Shown here: piece by piece, positions 1-6,381 of the stretch
How the letters are laid out: each line of letters opens with the position of its first letter
How positions within the stretch are numbered: the stretch's first letter is position 1
Assembly: GCA_027858145.1 (NCBI GenBank)
Contig: JAQIDF010000038.1
Coordinates: forward strand, 1-10,296
DNA length: 10,296 nucleotides
Direction of reading: 5' to 3'
Source: Prolixibacteraceae bacterium
GTDB taxonomy: Bacteria > Bacteroidota > Bacteroidia > Bacteroidales > Prolixibacteraceae
Notes under the pieces: model-generated
Database searches by the model: none
What the model was told of the DNA's origin: nothing
Seen by the model: only the letters and a program-made list of their open reading frames with translations
Program-made: the position numbers and the translations under genes

Positions 1-42
1 TAAACATCAAACTCGACTATCGTACATAGGTTATCATTGAGT

Positions 43-73
43 AGGTGGGCTATTCAGGTAGCCCATCTTTTTT
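43..73 (+). terminator. Intrinsic terminator of an upstream gene
   Basis: The arms TGGGCTA (46-52) and TAGCCCA (59-65) are perfect complements around a six-base loop. The stem can be extended outward by a G-T, a G-C and an A-T pair, and the 3' side runs into a T6 tract (68-73). This is the classic layout of a Rho-independent terminator reading on the plus strand. It presumably ends a gene lying left of the window. It sits only 35 bases before the start of the next gene, so it could alternatively be part of that gene's leader. Confidence 0.8.
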
Positions 74-108
74 CTATCATTTTATTAATATTGTAAAAAA
101 CAAACCAC

Positions 109-1170
109 GTGAAATCTACAATCAAAATATTATTAGTCGTTATTGCTATTGTTTTACTTACAGGTAATGCAACAAAAGCAACCGAGTGGAGCAAAATAGT
201 TGACCTCGAAGGATTCTGGCGCTTTTCTGTTGGCGACAATACCGAATGGGCCAATTCTGATTTTGATGATTCTGAATGGGACTACATCCGCGTTCCGGCC
301 AGTTGGGATGATTTTTACCCCGGATACAACGGTTATGGATGGTATCGAAAATCGTTTGAAGTACGTAGCATGCCACCTCACGACAACCTGGCTTTCATTT
401 TAGGAAATATTGATGATGTTGACGAAGTTTTTGTAAACGGAAAGAAAATTGGACAAACAGGTACTTTTCCACCTCTCAATGAAACCGCTTATAATATTAA
501 CCGGCTCTATTATGTTGATAGTGAAATTTTACAAGAAGGTGAGAATGTAATTGCCGTACGGGTTTACGACGAGGGCAAAGAAGGTGGCATGGTTGGCCAT
601 TATGACATCGGATTGTTTTATGATAATGATAAGTCTTTGCTCGATTTAGACCTCAGCGGAGAATGGAAATTCTCCATTTACCGAGAAAGCGGTTTGTACG
701 ATTATGATTTTGATGATTCGGAATGGGATGAAATAACTGTTCCCGGCAATTGGGAAAATCAGGGATATGCAGATTTTGACGGTTTTGCATGGTATCGCAA
801 AAAGTTCACTGTTTCAAACAAGTTAACTAACGATAACCTGTTTCTCGTACTGGGGAAAATTGACGATATAGATAAAGTGTACTTAAACGGAAAGCTGATT
901 GGTCGTACTGAATACCTCGATGAATACAGCGGTTTCAGAAAGTACGGATTTTGGCAACTGTATCGCGTTTATGAACTTCCGCCTGATATTTTAAAAAGAA
1001 ATAATATTTTAGTGGTTGAAGTTAAAGACGAACAATTGCAAGGTGGAATATATGAAGGGCCCATCGGGTTAATGAACGCACAAAATGCCCGAATTGTAGA
1101 ACAGCGCAATAAAGATTTGTTTTATGAAACACCCGTTGAACGTGTTATTAAGTTTTTGTTCGATTTTTAA
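109..1170 (+). CDS. Secreted protein with two beta-galactosidase-type jelly-roll sugar-binding domains
   Basis: A 353-residue protein. It starts with GTG, because an in-frame TAA at 94-96 leaves no upstream start and the GTG opens directly onto a signal peptide (hydrophobic core about residues 5-18, likely cleavage near A21 or A24). It holds two copies of one domain, about residues 30-172 and 177-323, offset by 149 residues. Each copy has an aromatic L-x-G-x-W start, FDDSEWD, a VPxxW strand, GxxWYRKxF, then LGxIDDxDxVxxNGxxIGxT and a VxVxDExxxGG end. These features match the galactose-binding-like jelly roll found at the N-terminus of GH2 enzymes and inserted in sialate O-acetylesterases. No TIM barrel or esterase domain follows, so catalysis is not expected. 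The likely site is periplasm or cell surface, binding carbohydrate. The ligand is unknown. It is a paralogue of the next gene and is probably cotranscribed with it. Confidence 0.85.
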   Translation: MKSTIKILLVVIAIVLLTGNATKATEWSKIVDLEGFWRFSVGDNTEWANSDFDDSEWDYIRVPASWDDFYPGYNGYGWYRKSFEVRSMPPHDNLAFILGNIDDVDEVFVNGKKIGQTGTFPPLNETAYNINRLYYVDSEILQEGENVIAVRVYDEGKEGGMVGHYDIGLFYDNDKSLLDLDLSGEWKFSIYRESGLYDYDFDDSEWDEITVPGNWENQGYADFDGFAWYRKKFTVSNKLTNDNLFLVLGKIDDIDKVYLNGKLIGRTEYLDEYSGFRKYGFWQLYRVYELPPDILKRNNILVVEVKDEQLQGGIYEGPIGLMNAQNARIVEQRNKDLFYETPVERVIKFLFDF

Positions 1171-1185
1171 GTGATGAAAAGTTAA

Positions 1186-1195
1186 AAGGGGGGAG
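1186..1195 (+). promoter_or_regulatory. Strong G-rich Shine-Dalgarno before the second jelly-roll gene
   Basis: AAGGGGGGAG lies two bases before the ATG at 1198. Such a purine-rich site is unusual in Bacteroidetes, where most starts lack one, and it fixes the start of the downstream gene within the 27-base gap. The first gene of the pair has only A-rich sequence before its GTG. Confidence 0.6.
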
Positions 1196-1197
1196 AA

Positions 1198-2175
1198 ATG
1201 AAGAGATTATTATACATATTGACATTTGTAATGGTTTTTGGGATAAGTTTTCAATCATTTGGAAACGGTTACTATTATGAATTATCATTGGAAGGATACT
1301 GGAAGTTCTCAATTGGGGATAACCAGGAATGGTCGAAGCGATTGTTCAACGATGATAACTGGTCTGAGATAAAAGTTCCTGCACGTTGGGAAGACGAAGG
1401 TTACAGGGGGTATGATGGTTTTGCCTGGTACCGGAAACACGTAAGGATTCCATCGGTATTTAAAAACCGTAATGTTTATTTAGAACTGGGTTATGTCGAT
1501 GATGTTGACGAGGTTTATTTTAACGGTGAAAAAATCGGTCAAACCGGTACGTTTCCGCCTATTTACGAAACCGCATATAATTCTTTCAGGAAGTATTTAA
1601 TTCCGTATTATCTTCTCAATATTACAGGTGAAAATACTATTGCCGTACGAACGTACGATGCTCAATTAGAGGGTGGTATTATTCGTGGTAAAGTGCGACT
1701 TGTAGCCGGCGATATTGCAGTTGTTCCTGAAATAAGTTTAAACGGTTACTGGAACTTCGAATTGGGGCGTACAGCGGGTGAAAGTCATCGCATAATAGTT
1801 CCCGGTGAATGGGAAAATCAGGGCTTTTTTAACTACGACGGTTATGCTGTTTATTCCAAAACAGTGAATATTCCTGAAGAGTTGGCCAATAAAAAACTTA
1901 TTTTCCTTGCCGGACGTATTGATGACGACGACCGTTTATACATTAACGGACAGTTAATTGCACAGACCGGGAGTTATGAAGGTGGAGCCAACAATGAAAT
2001 GTACACTGAGTTCAGAAATTATTTTATTCCTAAAAATGTAGTTAAACCCGGTGAAAATATGGTTGAAATCAGAGTTTACGACCGCATGGGCGAAGGTGGT
2101 ATCCTTGAAGGGAATGTTGGCTTTATTACCCAGAAAAAATTTATTGAATACTGGAAGATGAAACGAAAAAACTAA
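1198..2175 (+). CDS. Secreted protein with two beta-galactosidase-type jelly-roll sugar-binding domains (paralogue)
   Basis: A 325-residue protein with a signal peptide (hydrophobic residues about 4-16, probable cleavage after SFG at 20-22). Like its neighbour it has two jelly-roll domains, about residues 29-168 and 178-310. Domain 1 is very close to domain 1 of the preceding protein, sharing DDVDEV, NGxKIGQTGTFPP and ETAYN. Domain 2 keeps VPGEWENQGF, GRIDDDDRLYINGQ and IRVYDRMGEGG but lacks the FDDSxW segment, so it is shorter. There are no cysteines, no lipobox and no catalytic module. The 27-base gap to the upstream gene implies one operon, arising by duplication of a whole two-domain gene. 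Synonymous positions have diverged while protein motifs are kept, which suggests both copies are under selection. A carbohydrate-binding role in the envelope is inferred. The ligand cannot be read from the sequence. Confidence 0.85.
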   Translation: MKRLLYILTFVMVFGISFQSFGNGYYYELSLEGYWKFSIGDNQEWSKRLFNDDNWSEIKVPARWEDEGYRGYDGFAWYRKHVRIPSVFKNRNVYLELGYVDDVDEVYFNGEKIGQTGTFPPIYETAYNSFRKYLIPYYLLNITGENTIAVRTYDAQLEGGIIRGKVRLVAGDIAVVPEISLNGYWNFELGRTAGESHRIIVPGEWENQGFFNYDGYAVYSKTVNIPEELANKKLIFLAGRIDDDDRLYINGQLIAQTGSYEGGANNEMYTEFRNYFIPKNVVKPGENMVEIRVYDRMGEGGILEGNVGFITQKKFIEYWKMKRKN

Positions 2176-2190
2176 TTTCCAACTCAGAAA

Positions 2191-2211
2191 TACTGTCGCT
2201 TCGCGGCAGTA
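2191..2211. repeat. Small perfect hairpin after the second jelly-roll gene
   Basis: The arms 2191-2198 and 2204-2211 pair over eight bases with one G-T wobble, around loop CTTCG. It begins 15 bases after the stop codon but no T tract follows, so it is not a typical terminator. It may stabilise the 3' end of the mRNA, or be another REP-like unit, since it directly abuts the first TCTTCGTATGGATTG copy. Confidence 0.5.
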
Positions 2212-2217
2212 ATGCAC

Positions 2218-2279
2218 TCTTCGTATGGATTGTACTTGATATCCGATATCCTTCAGCTGAAGCAGACGGCAATTCATAT
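2218..2279. repeat. REP-like element, head-to-head pair of degenerate copies
   Basis: A plus-oriented copy, TCTTCGTATGGATTG (2218-2232), faces a minus-oriented copy whose plus-strand text GCAGACGGCAATTCATAT ends at 2279. The outer arms TATGGATTG (2224-2232) and CAATTCATA (2270-2278) pair with one wobble, so the whole block can fold as one large cruciform. Inside lie the direct repeat GATATC (2238-2243, 2245-2250) and the palindrome CTTCAGCTGAAG (2251-2262). Two facing copies resemble the BIME arrangement of bacterial REP sequences. Confidence 0.6.
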
Positions 2280-2359
2280 CCTGCCTGTTAAGTTGCAGAG
2301 TATAAGTATTCATCATCGAAGCTTTGATTGTTGAAATATAGAAATACAGCAACATGTAC

Positions 2360-2390
2360 TCTTCATATGAATTGTCTTTGGCTTCAGCCA
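2360..2390 (+). repeat. REP-like element, degenerate single copy
   Basis: The 15-base head TCTTCATATGAATTG (2360-2374) is identical to the head at 2484-2498. It is followed four bases later by a hairpin with arms TGGC (2379-2382) and GCCA (2387-2390) and loop TTCA. The outer part of the stem has decayed compared with the copy at 2484-2521. Confidence 0.65.
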
Positions 2391-2483
2391 GCAAAATTTC
2401 ATCTATGTCTTTATCAGTTTCATGCTTTTAAAACCTTGATAGAAAGCAAAAATTTCCAAATAAGCATATTGGGAACATCGAAG

Positions 2484-2521
2484 TCTTCATATGAATTGCC
2501 GTTGGCTTCAGCCAACGGAAT
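2484..2521 (+). repeat. REP-like element, best-preserved copy
   Basis: The head TCTTCATATGAATTG (2484-2498) is followed by a perfect hairpin, CCGTTGGC (2499-2506), loop TTCA, GCCAACGG (2511-2518). ATT (2495-2497) and AAT (2519-2521) can extend the stem past one bulged G. From memory, near-identical hairpins with this tetranucleotide-plus-stem design are scattered in intergenic DNA of many Bacteroidetes, as expected for REP elements mobilised by RAYT-type transposases. No transposase gene is present here. Confidence 0.7.
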
Positions 2522-2541
2522 AAGATTTGCAAGACAAAAAC

Positions 2542-2591
2542 CCGGTGCAATCACCCCGCAGTTTAAAAAACACCAACTTTCCATGCACCGG
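2542..2591. repeat. Spaced inverted repeat CCGGTGCA / TGCACCGG
   Basis: CCGGTGCA (2542-2549) and TGCACCGG (2584-2591) are perfect 8-base complements separated by 34 bases. They could form a long-loop hairpin or be the ends of a short decayed element. No coding sequence lies between them and no target duplication is evident. Confidence 0.4.
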
Positions 2592-2728
2592 AATTATAGG
2601 GCGATGAAAAAGAAATTTCAAATTGCATTTTGCTTCTGTATGACTTCGATATGATATGCAACTTTTTTATTACCCTTGGGATTAGGGGCTTTTCACTTCC
2701 AGCTCCGAAGGAGATAAATCATTGTATG

Positions 2729-3088
2729 TTAATAGCTATTTGTTGCCAACAACACCAAAGTGCAGGCATTCTCAAATTCTATATTGTTCTCCGATAGTAT
2801 TTTCTGAAATTCAGGGTTTTCAGTACCGGGGTTGAATATGACCCGCTTCGGATTCAGCGATAAAATATAGTCGTAATATTCAACCTGAAACCTGGGTGAC
2901 AGGTATAGTGTTACGGTATCAAGGTTGTCAATTTCAATTTTCTTTGAATTGATGGTTTTATCAAACAATATATCTTCTCTTCGGCCAATCATTTCAATAG
3001 GGTGGCCATGATCTAAGAGCTTTTGAGCTGCCTTATATGAATATCTCTCAGGTTTAATGCTTGCGCCGAGTATTAGTGTTTTCTTCAT
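2729..3088 (-). CDS. CoA-binding domain protein (CoA_binding_2, YccU-like)
   Basis: A 119-residue single-domain protein of the short CoA-binding (Rossmann-fold) family, with length normal for the family. It opens MKKTLILGASIKPERYS, the first beta strand and glycine-containing loop. It continues with a VTLYLSP strand, then FNPGTENPEF (residues 85-94) and a C-terminal NACTLVLL (107-114) whose cysteine is typical of the family. The precise function of these proteins is not established; cofactor binding is predicted only from the fold. It starts 12 bases after the carB stop on the same strand, so it is very probably translated from the carAB mRNA as the last gene. An alternative start is unlikely because the first residues are already the conserved strand. 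It is cytoplasmic, with no signal peptide. Confidence 0.85.
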   Translation of the reverse strand: MKKTLILGASIKPERYSYKAAQKLLDHGHPIEMIGRREDILFDKTINSKKIEIDNLDTVTLYLSPRFQVEYYDYILSLNPKRVIFNPGTENPEFQKILSENNIEFENACTLVLLATNSY

Positions 3089-3100
3089 ATAATTTTGTTC

Positions 3101-6100
3101 CTATTTGTATTCGTTCCAGCTTTTTATCGATAAATCTTCGATGTTGTATTTGCAAAATGCATAAATAAAAGCACTGGCAACACGGGCATTGGTAATAAGC
3201 GGAATATTAAAATCAATGGCATTTCTCCTGATACGGTAACCATTGCTCAACTCACGGCGCGTGTGGTCTTTGGGAATGTTAATCACCAAATCGATTTTCT
3301 TTTCTTTGATATAATCAATGCTATTCGGTTTTTTATCATCTTCATCGGGCCAGTGCAGCGTTGTGCAATCAATGTTATTGTCCCTGAAAAAGCGTGCCGT
3401 ACCCTCGGTTCCGAAAAGCTTAAAACCTTTTTCGACCAACATGCCTGCTGATTTCAGTAATTCAACTTTTGAACGTGTTGGCCCCGATGAAATCAATACA
3501 TTCTTTTTAGGAATATTATAGCCAACCGATAACATTGATTTTAGCATCGCCTCGTAGTAATTATCGCCAATACAAGCTACTTCTCCGGTTGAGCTCATGT
3601 CAACACCAAGTACCGGGTCTGCATTCAACAAGCGGTGGAATGAAAACTGCGGTGCCTTAACGCCAACGTGGTCAAGCTCAAACAGCGACTTGTCAGGCTT
3701 TTCGTAAGGTGCACCCAGCATTACCTTGGTAGCCAGTTCAATTAAATTGAGATTCATAACCTTTGATACAAACGGGAAGCTTCTCGATGAACGCAGGTTG
3801 CACTCAATTACTTTAATATCGTTGTCTTTTGCAAGCAACTGCATGTTGAACGGTCCTGAAATTTCAAGTCCTTTTGCTACCTCACGTGCGATGCGTTTAA
3901 CCCTTCTGATGGTTTCGATATATAGCTTTTGCGGGGGAAATACCATGGTGGCATCGCCCGAGTGTACACCGGCAAATTCAACATGTTCTGAAATAGCATA
4001 GGCGATAACTTCACCCTTATCGGCCACGGCATCAATTTCAATTTCTTTTGCCTGTTCTATAAATTCAGTTACAACTACGGGATGTTCTTTCGATACATCC
4101 GCAGCCAGTTTCAGGAAGTTTTCAAGCTGGTCGTGGTTCGAAACCACGTTCATTGCTGCTCCCGATAGCACGTAAGAAGGGCGTATCAGCACAGGGAAGC
4201 CAACTTCATCAATGAATTTTTCAATGTCTTCAAAAGTAGTCAGCTCATTCCAGCGTGGTTGGTCAACACCAATATTGTCAAGCAAAGTTGAAAACTTCTG
4301 ACGGTCTTCAGCGTTATCAATTTTCTCAGCCGTAGTACCTAAAATTGGCACATTCTGACTATTAAGTTTAATAGACAGTGAGTTTGGAATTTGGCCGCCA
4401 GTTGAAACAATGGTTCCCATTGGTTTTTCCAAATCAACAATGTCCATTACGCGCTCGAACGACAATTCATCAAAGTACAGGCGGTCACAGTTGTCGTAAT
4501 CGGTACTTACTGTTTCCGGGTTGTAGTTAATCATTATCGAACGATAGCCTTCCTTGCGTACTGTGTTGATGGCGTTCACACCACACCAGTCAAACTCAAC
4601 CGACGAGCCAATGCGGTATGCACCCGAGCCAAGTACAATAACCGCTTTGTTATCATGTTGAAATTCAATATCGTTTTCGCATGCATTGTAAGTAACATAC
4701 AAATAATTAGTAAGGGCAGGGTATTCGCCTGCAAGCGTGTCAATTTGCTTTATGAATGGTGTTATTCCTTTTTCTTTACGATAATTTCGAACTTTGAGAA
4801 CCCCGTCCTGCATATCTTTACCTGTCGGATTAATTACCAAACGTGCAACCTGGAAATCTGAAAACCCGAATTTCTTGGACTGAAGCAAAGTTTCATCAGG
4901 GATGTCGGTTAATTTATCAAAGACCTCCAGTTCATTCCGTAAAGTGTATATATTTTCAAGTTTGTGTAAAAACCAACGGTCAATTTTGGTTTTCTGGTAA
5001 ATATCTTCAACAGTAAAACCACGATGAAAAGCTTCAGCAATGGCAAATATTCGGCGGTCGGTGGGGTGTATTAGTTCTTCTTCAATGGCATCGATGGTAA
5101 TTTCTTCATTATTGCCAACAAAGCCATGCATCCCGAGGCCAATCATACGAAGCCCTTTTTGAATAGCTTCTTCAAAGTTGCGTCCAATCGACATTATTTC
5201 ACCAACCGATTTCATAGAGCTGCCCAGTTGTTTCGAAACACCACTGAACTTGCTTAAATCCCAACGTGGAATTTTACATACAACATAGTCGAGTGCCGGC
5301 TCAAAACATGCCGTGGTTACTTTAGTTACGGTGTTTTGAAGCTCGTGTAAGCCGTAGCCCATGCCCAGTTTAGCTGCTACAAATGCCAGCGGGTATCCGG
5401 TTGCTTTTGATGCAAGTGCCGATGAACGGCTCAGACGGGCATTTACTTCAATTACACGATAATCTTCACTGAAAGGGTCGAGGGCGAACTGAACGTTACA
5501 TTCACCCACAACGCCTATGCGGCGGATAATCCGAATGGATAGTTCGCGTAATTTATGATATTCTTTGTTGGTTAAGGTTTGCGATGGGGCAACAACAATA
5601 CTTTCACCGGTGTGAATACCCAGCGGGTCGAAGTTTTCCATGTTACACACGGTGATGCAGTTGTCGTACTGGTCGCGTACCACTTCGTATTCTACTTCTT
5701 TCCATCCTTTGATTGATTCCTCAATCAGAATTTGTTTTGAGTATGAAAAGGCATTATCAGCTCTTGTCTCAAGCTCTTCCATGTTGTCACAAAAGCCTGA
5801 GCCCATTCCGCCAAGCGTATAAGCTGCACGAATAATAATAGGAAACCCTACTTTTTCAACCGCAGCTTTTGCCTCTGCCATGTTCGAACATGCAATGCTA
5901 TTAGGCGTTTTAACATCAATACTTTTCAGAATATTAGAGAAAATGTCGCGGTCTTCGGTGTCAATAATTGATTGCACCGGGGTACCCACCACTTCAAGGT
6001 TATATTTTTCGAGAATGCCATTTTCGTAAAGCTCAACGCCACAATTCAATGCAGTTTGTCCGCCAAAAGCCAGCAATATACCCTGTGGCTTCTCCTTTTT

Positions 6101-6337
6101 GATAACCTGTTCAACAAAATAGGCCGTAACCGGAAGAAAATATATTTTGTCGGCAATTTCTTCCGAAGTCTGAATTGTTGCAATGTTCGGATTAATCAGA
6201 ATGGTTTCAACACCTTCTTCTTTAAGTGCTTTTAATGCCTGTGACCCCGAGTAATCAAACTCGCCGGCTTCTCCGATTTTAAGAGCGCCTGAACCCAGAA
6301 CAATTGCTTTTTTTATGTGTGATTTAAATTGTACCAT
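3101..6337 (-). CDS. carB: Carbamoyl-phosphate synthase large subunit
   Basis: A 1078-residue, full-length large subunit. It makes carbamoyl phosphate from bicarbonate, ammonia delivered by CarA, and two ATP. The two homologous halves are visible: the first begins AIVLGSGALKIGEAGEFDYSG (11-31) and contains the ATP-grasp stretch with GGMGSGF (176-182) and GIHTGESIVVAPSQ (240-253). The second begins AVIVLGSGAYRIGSSVEFDW (565-584) and contains GVHSGDATMV (790-799) and ECNLRSSRSFPF (845-856). Residues about 405-555 are the linking oligomerisation region, and about 940-1078 the allosteric MGS-like domain. The C-terminal third reads like vertebrate CPS I/III (KAPQFS, ADPVLG, STGEVACIG, GFKLFGTEGT, HWP, DLVINIP, IRRNAID). 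The position of the E. coli ornithine-site Glu892 appears to be Ala895 here. It lies 44 bases after carA. The ATG is followed within about 10 residues by the first conserved strand. Confidence 0.97.
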   Translation of the reverse strand: MVQFKSHIKKAIVLGSGALKIGEAGEFDYSGSQALKALKEEGVETILINPNIATIQTSEEIADKIYFLPVTAYFVEQVIKKEKPQGILLAFGGQTALNCGVELYENGILEKYNLEVVGTPVQSIIDTEDRDIFSNILKSIDVKTPNSIACSNMAEAKAAVEKVGFPIIIRAAYTLGGMGSGFCDNMEELETRADNAFSYSKQILIEESIKGWKEVEYEVVRDQYDNCITVCNMENFDPLGIHTGESIVVAPSQTLTNKEYHKLRELSIRIIRRIGVVGECNVQFALDPFSEDYRVIEVNARLSRSSALASKATGYPLAFVAAKLGMGYGLHELQNTVTKVTTACFEPALDYVVCKIPRWDLSKFSGVSKQLGSSMKSVGEIMSIGRNFEEAIQKGLRMIGLGMHGFVGNNEEITIDAIEEELIHPTDRRIFAIAEAFHRGFTVEDIYQKTKIDRWFLHKLENIYTLRNELEVFDKLTDIPDETLLQSKKFGFSDFQVARLVINPTGKDMQDGVLKVRNYRKEKGITPFIKQIDTLAGEYPALTNYLYVTYNACENDIEFQHDNKAVIVLGSGAYRIGSSVEFDWCGVNAINTVRKEGYRSIMINYNPETVSTDYDNCDRLYFDELSFERVMDIVDLEKPMGTIVSTGGQIPNSLSIKLNSQNVPILGTTAEKIDNAEDRQKFSTLLDNIGVDQPRWNELTTFEDIEKFIDEVGFPVLIRPSYVLSGAAMNVVSNHDQLENFLKLAADVSKEHPVVVTEFIEQAKEIEIDAVADKGEVIAYAISEHVEFAGVHSGDATMVFPPQKLYIETIRRVKRIAREVAKGLEISGPFNMQLLAKDNDIKVIECNLRSSRSFPFVSKVMNLNLIELATKVMLGAPYEKPDKSLFELDHVGVKAPQFSFHRLLNADPVLGVDMSSTGEVACIGDNYYEAMLKSMLSVGYNIPKKNVLISSGPTRSKVELLKSAGMLVEKGFKLFGTEGTARFFRDNNIDCTTLHWPDEDDKKPNSIDYIKEKKIDLVINIPKDHTRRELSNGYRIRRNAIDFNIPLITNARVASAFIYAFCKYNIEDLSIKSWNEYK

Positions 6338-6381
6338 TTTATAACGATGCTTTCTTTATGCCTTAAATATTTAATTGCTGT

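Larger units (their letters stand above)
2176..2728. other. Gene-free convergent intergenic region holding REP-like repeats
   Basis: 553 bases lie between the convergent ends of the second jelly-roll gene (stop 2173-2175, plus) and the CoA-binding gene (stop 2729-2731, minus). I find no convincing gene. The region holds a TTCG-type hairpin (2191-2211), four copies or half-copies of a TCTTCATATGAATTG element (2218-2521), and a widely spaced inverted repeat (2542-2591). A weak stem, CCCT 2673-2676 with AGGG 2684-2687, precedes TTTT at 2690-2693 and might end plus-strand transcripts. A small stem, CTCC 2703-2706 with GGAG 2710-2713, lies just past the minus-strand gene but has no T tract. I therefore cannot name a confident terminator for either operon. 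Confidence 0.7.

Noticed and set aside
1954..2394. Minus-strand open frame of 146 codons
   Set aside because: It lies antisense to the end of the second jelly-roll gene and then crosses the repeats. It has no family resemblance, so it is a shadow frame.
2328..2654. Plus-strand open frame of 108 codons in the intergenic region
   Set aside because: Its translation runs through two copies of the REP-like repeat (giving the related stretches HMNCLWLQPA and SSYELPLASANG), has no Shine-Dalgarno or recognisable domain, and is a typical spurious frame created by such repeats.
2673..2713. Two short stems considered as terminators for the convergent operons
   Set aside because: The stems have only four pairs. 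One is followed by only four Ts and the other by none, too weak to call.
3263..6235. Plus-strand open frames opposite carB, 60-91 codons each
   Set aside because: They are antisense shadows of an intact, strongly conserved gene, without start signals or recognisable motifs.
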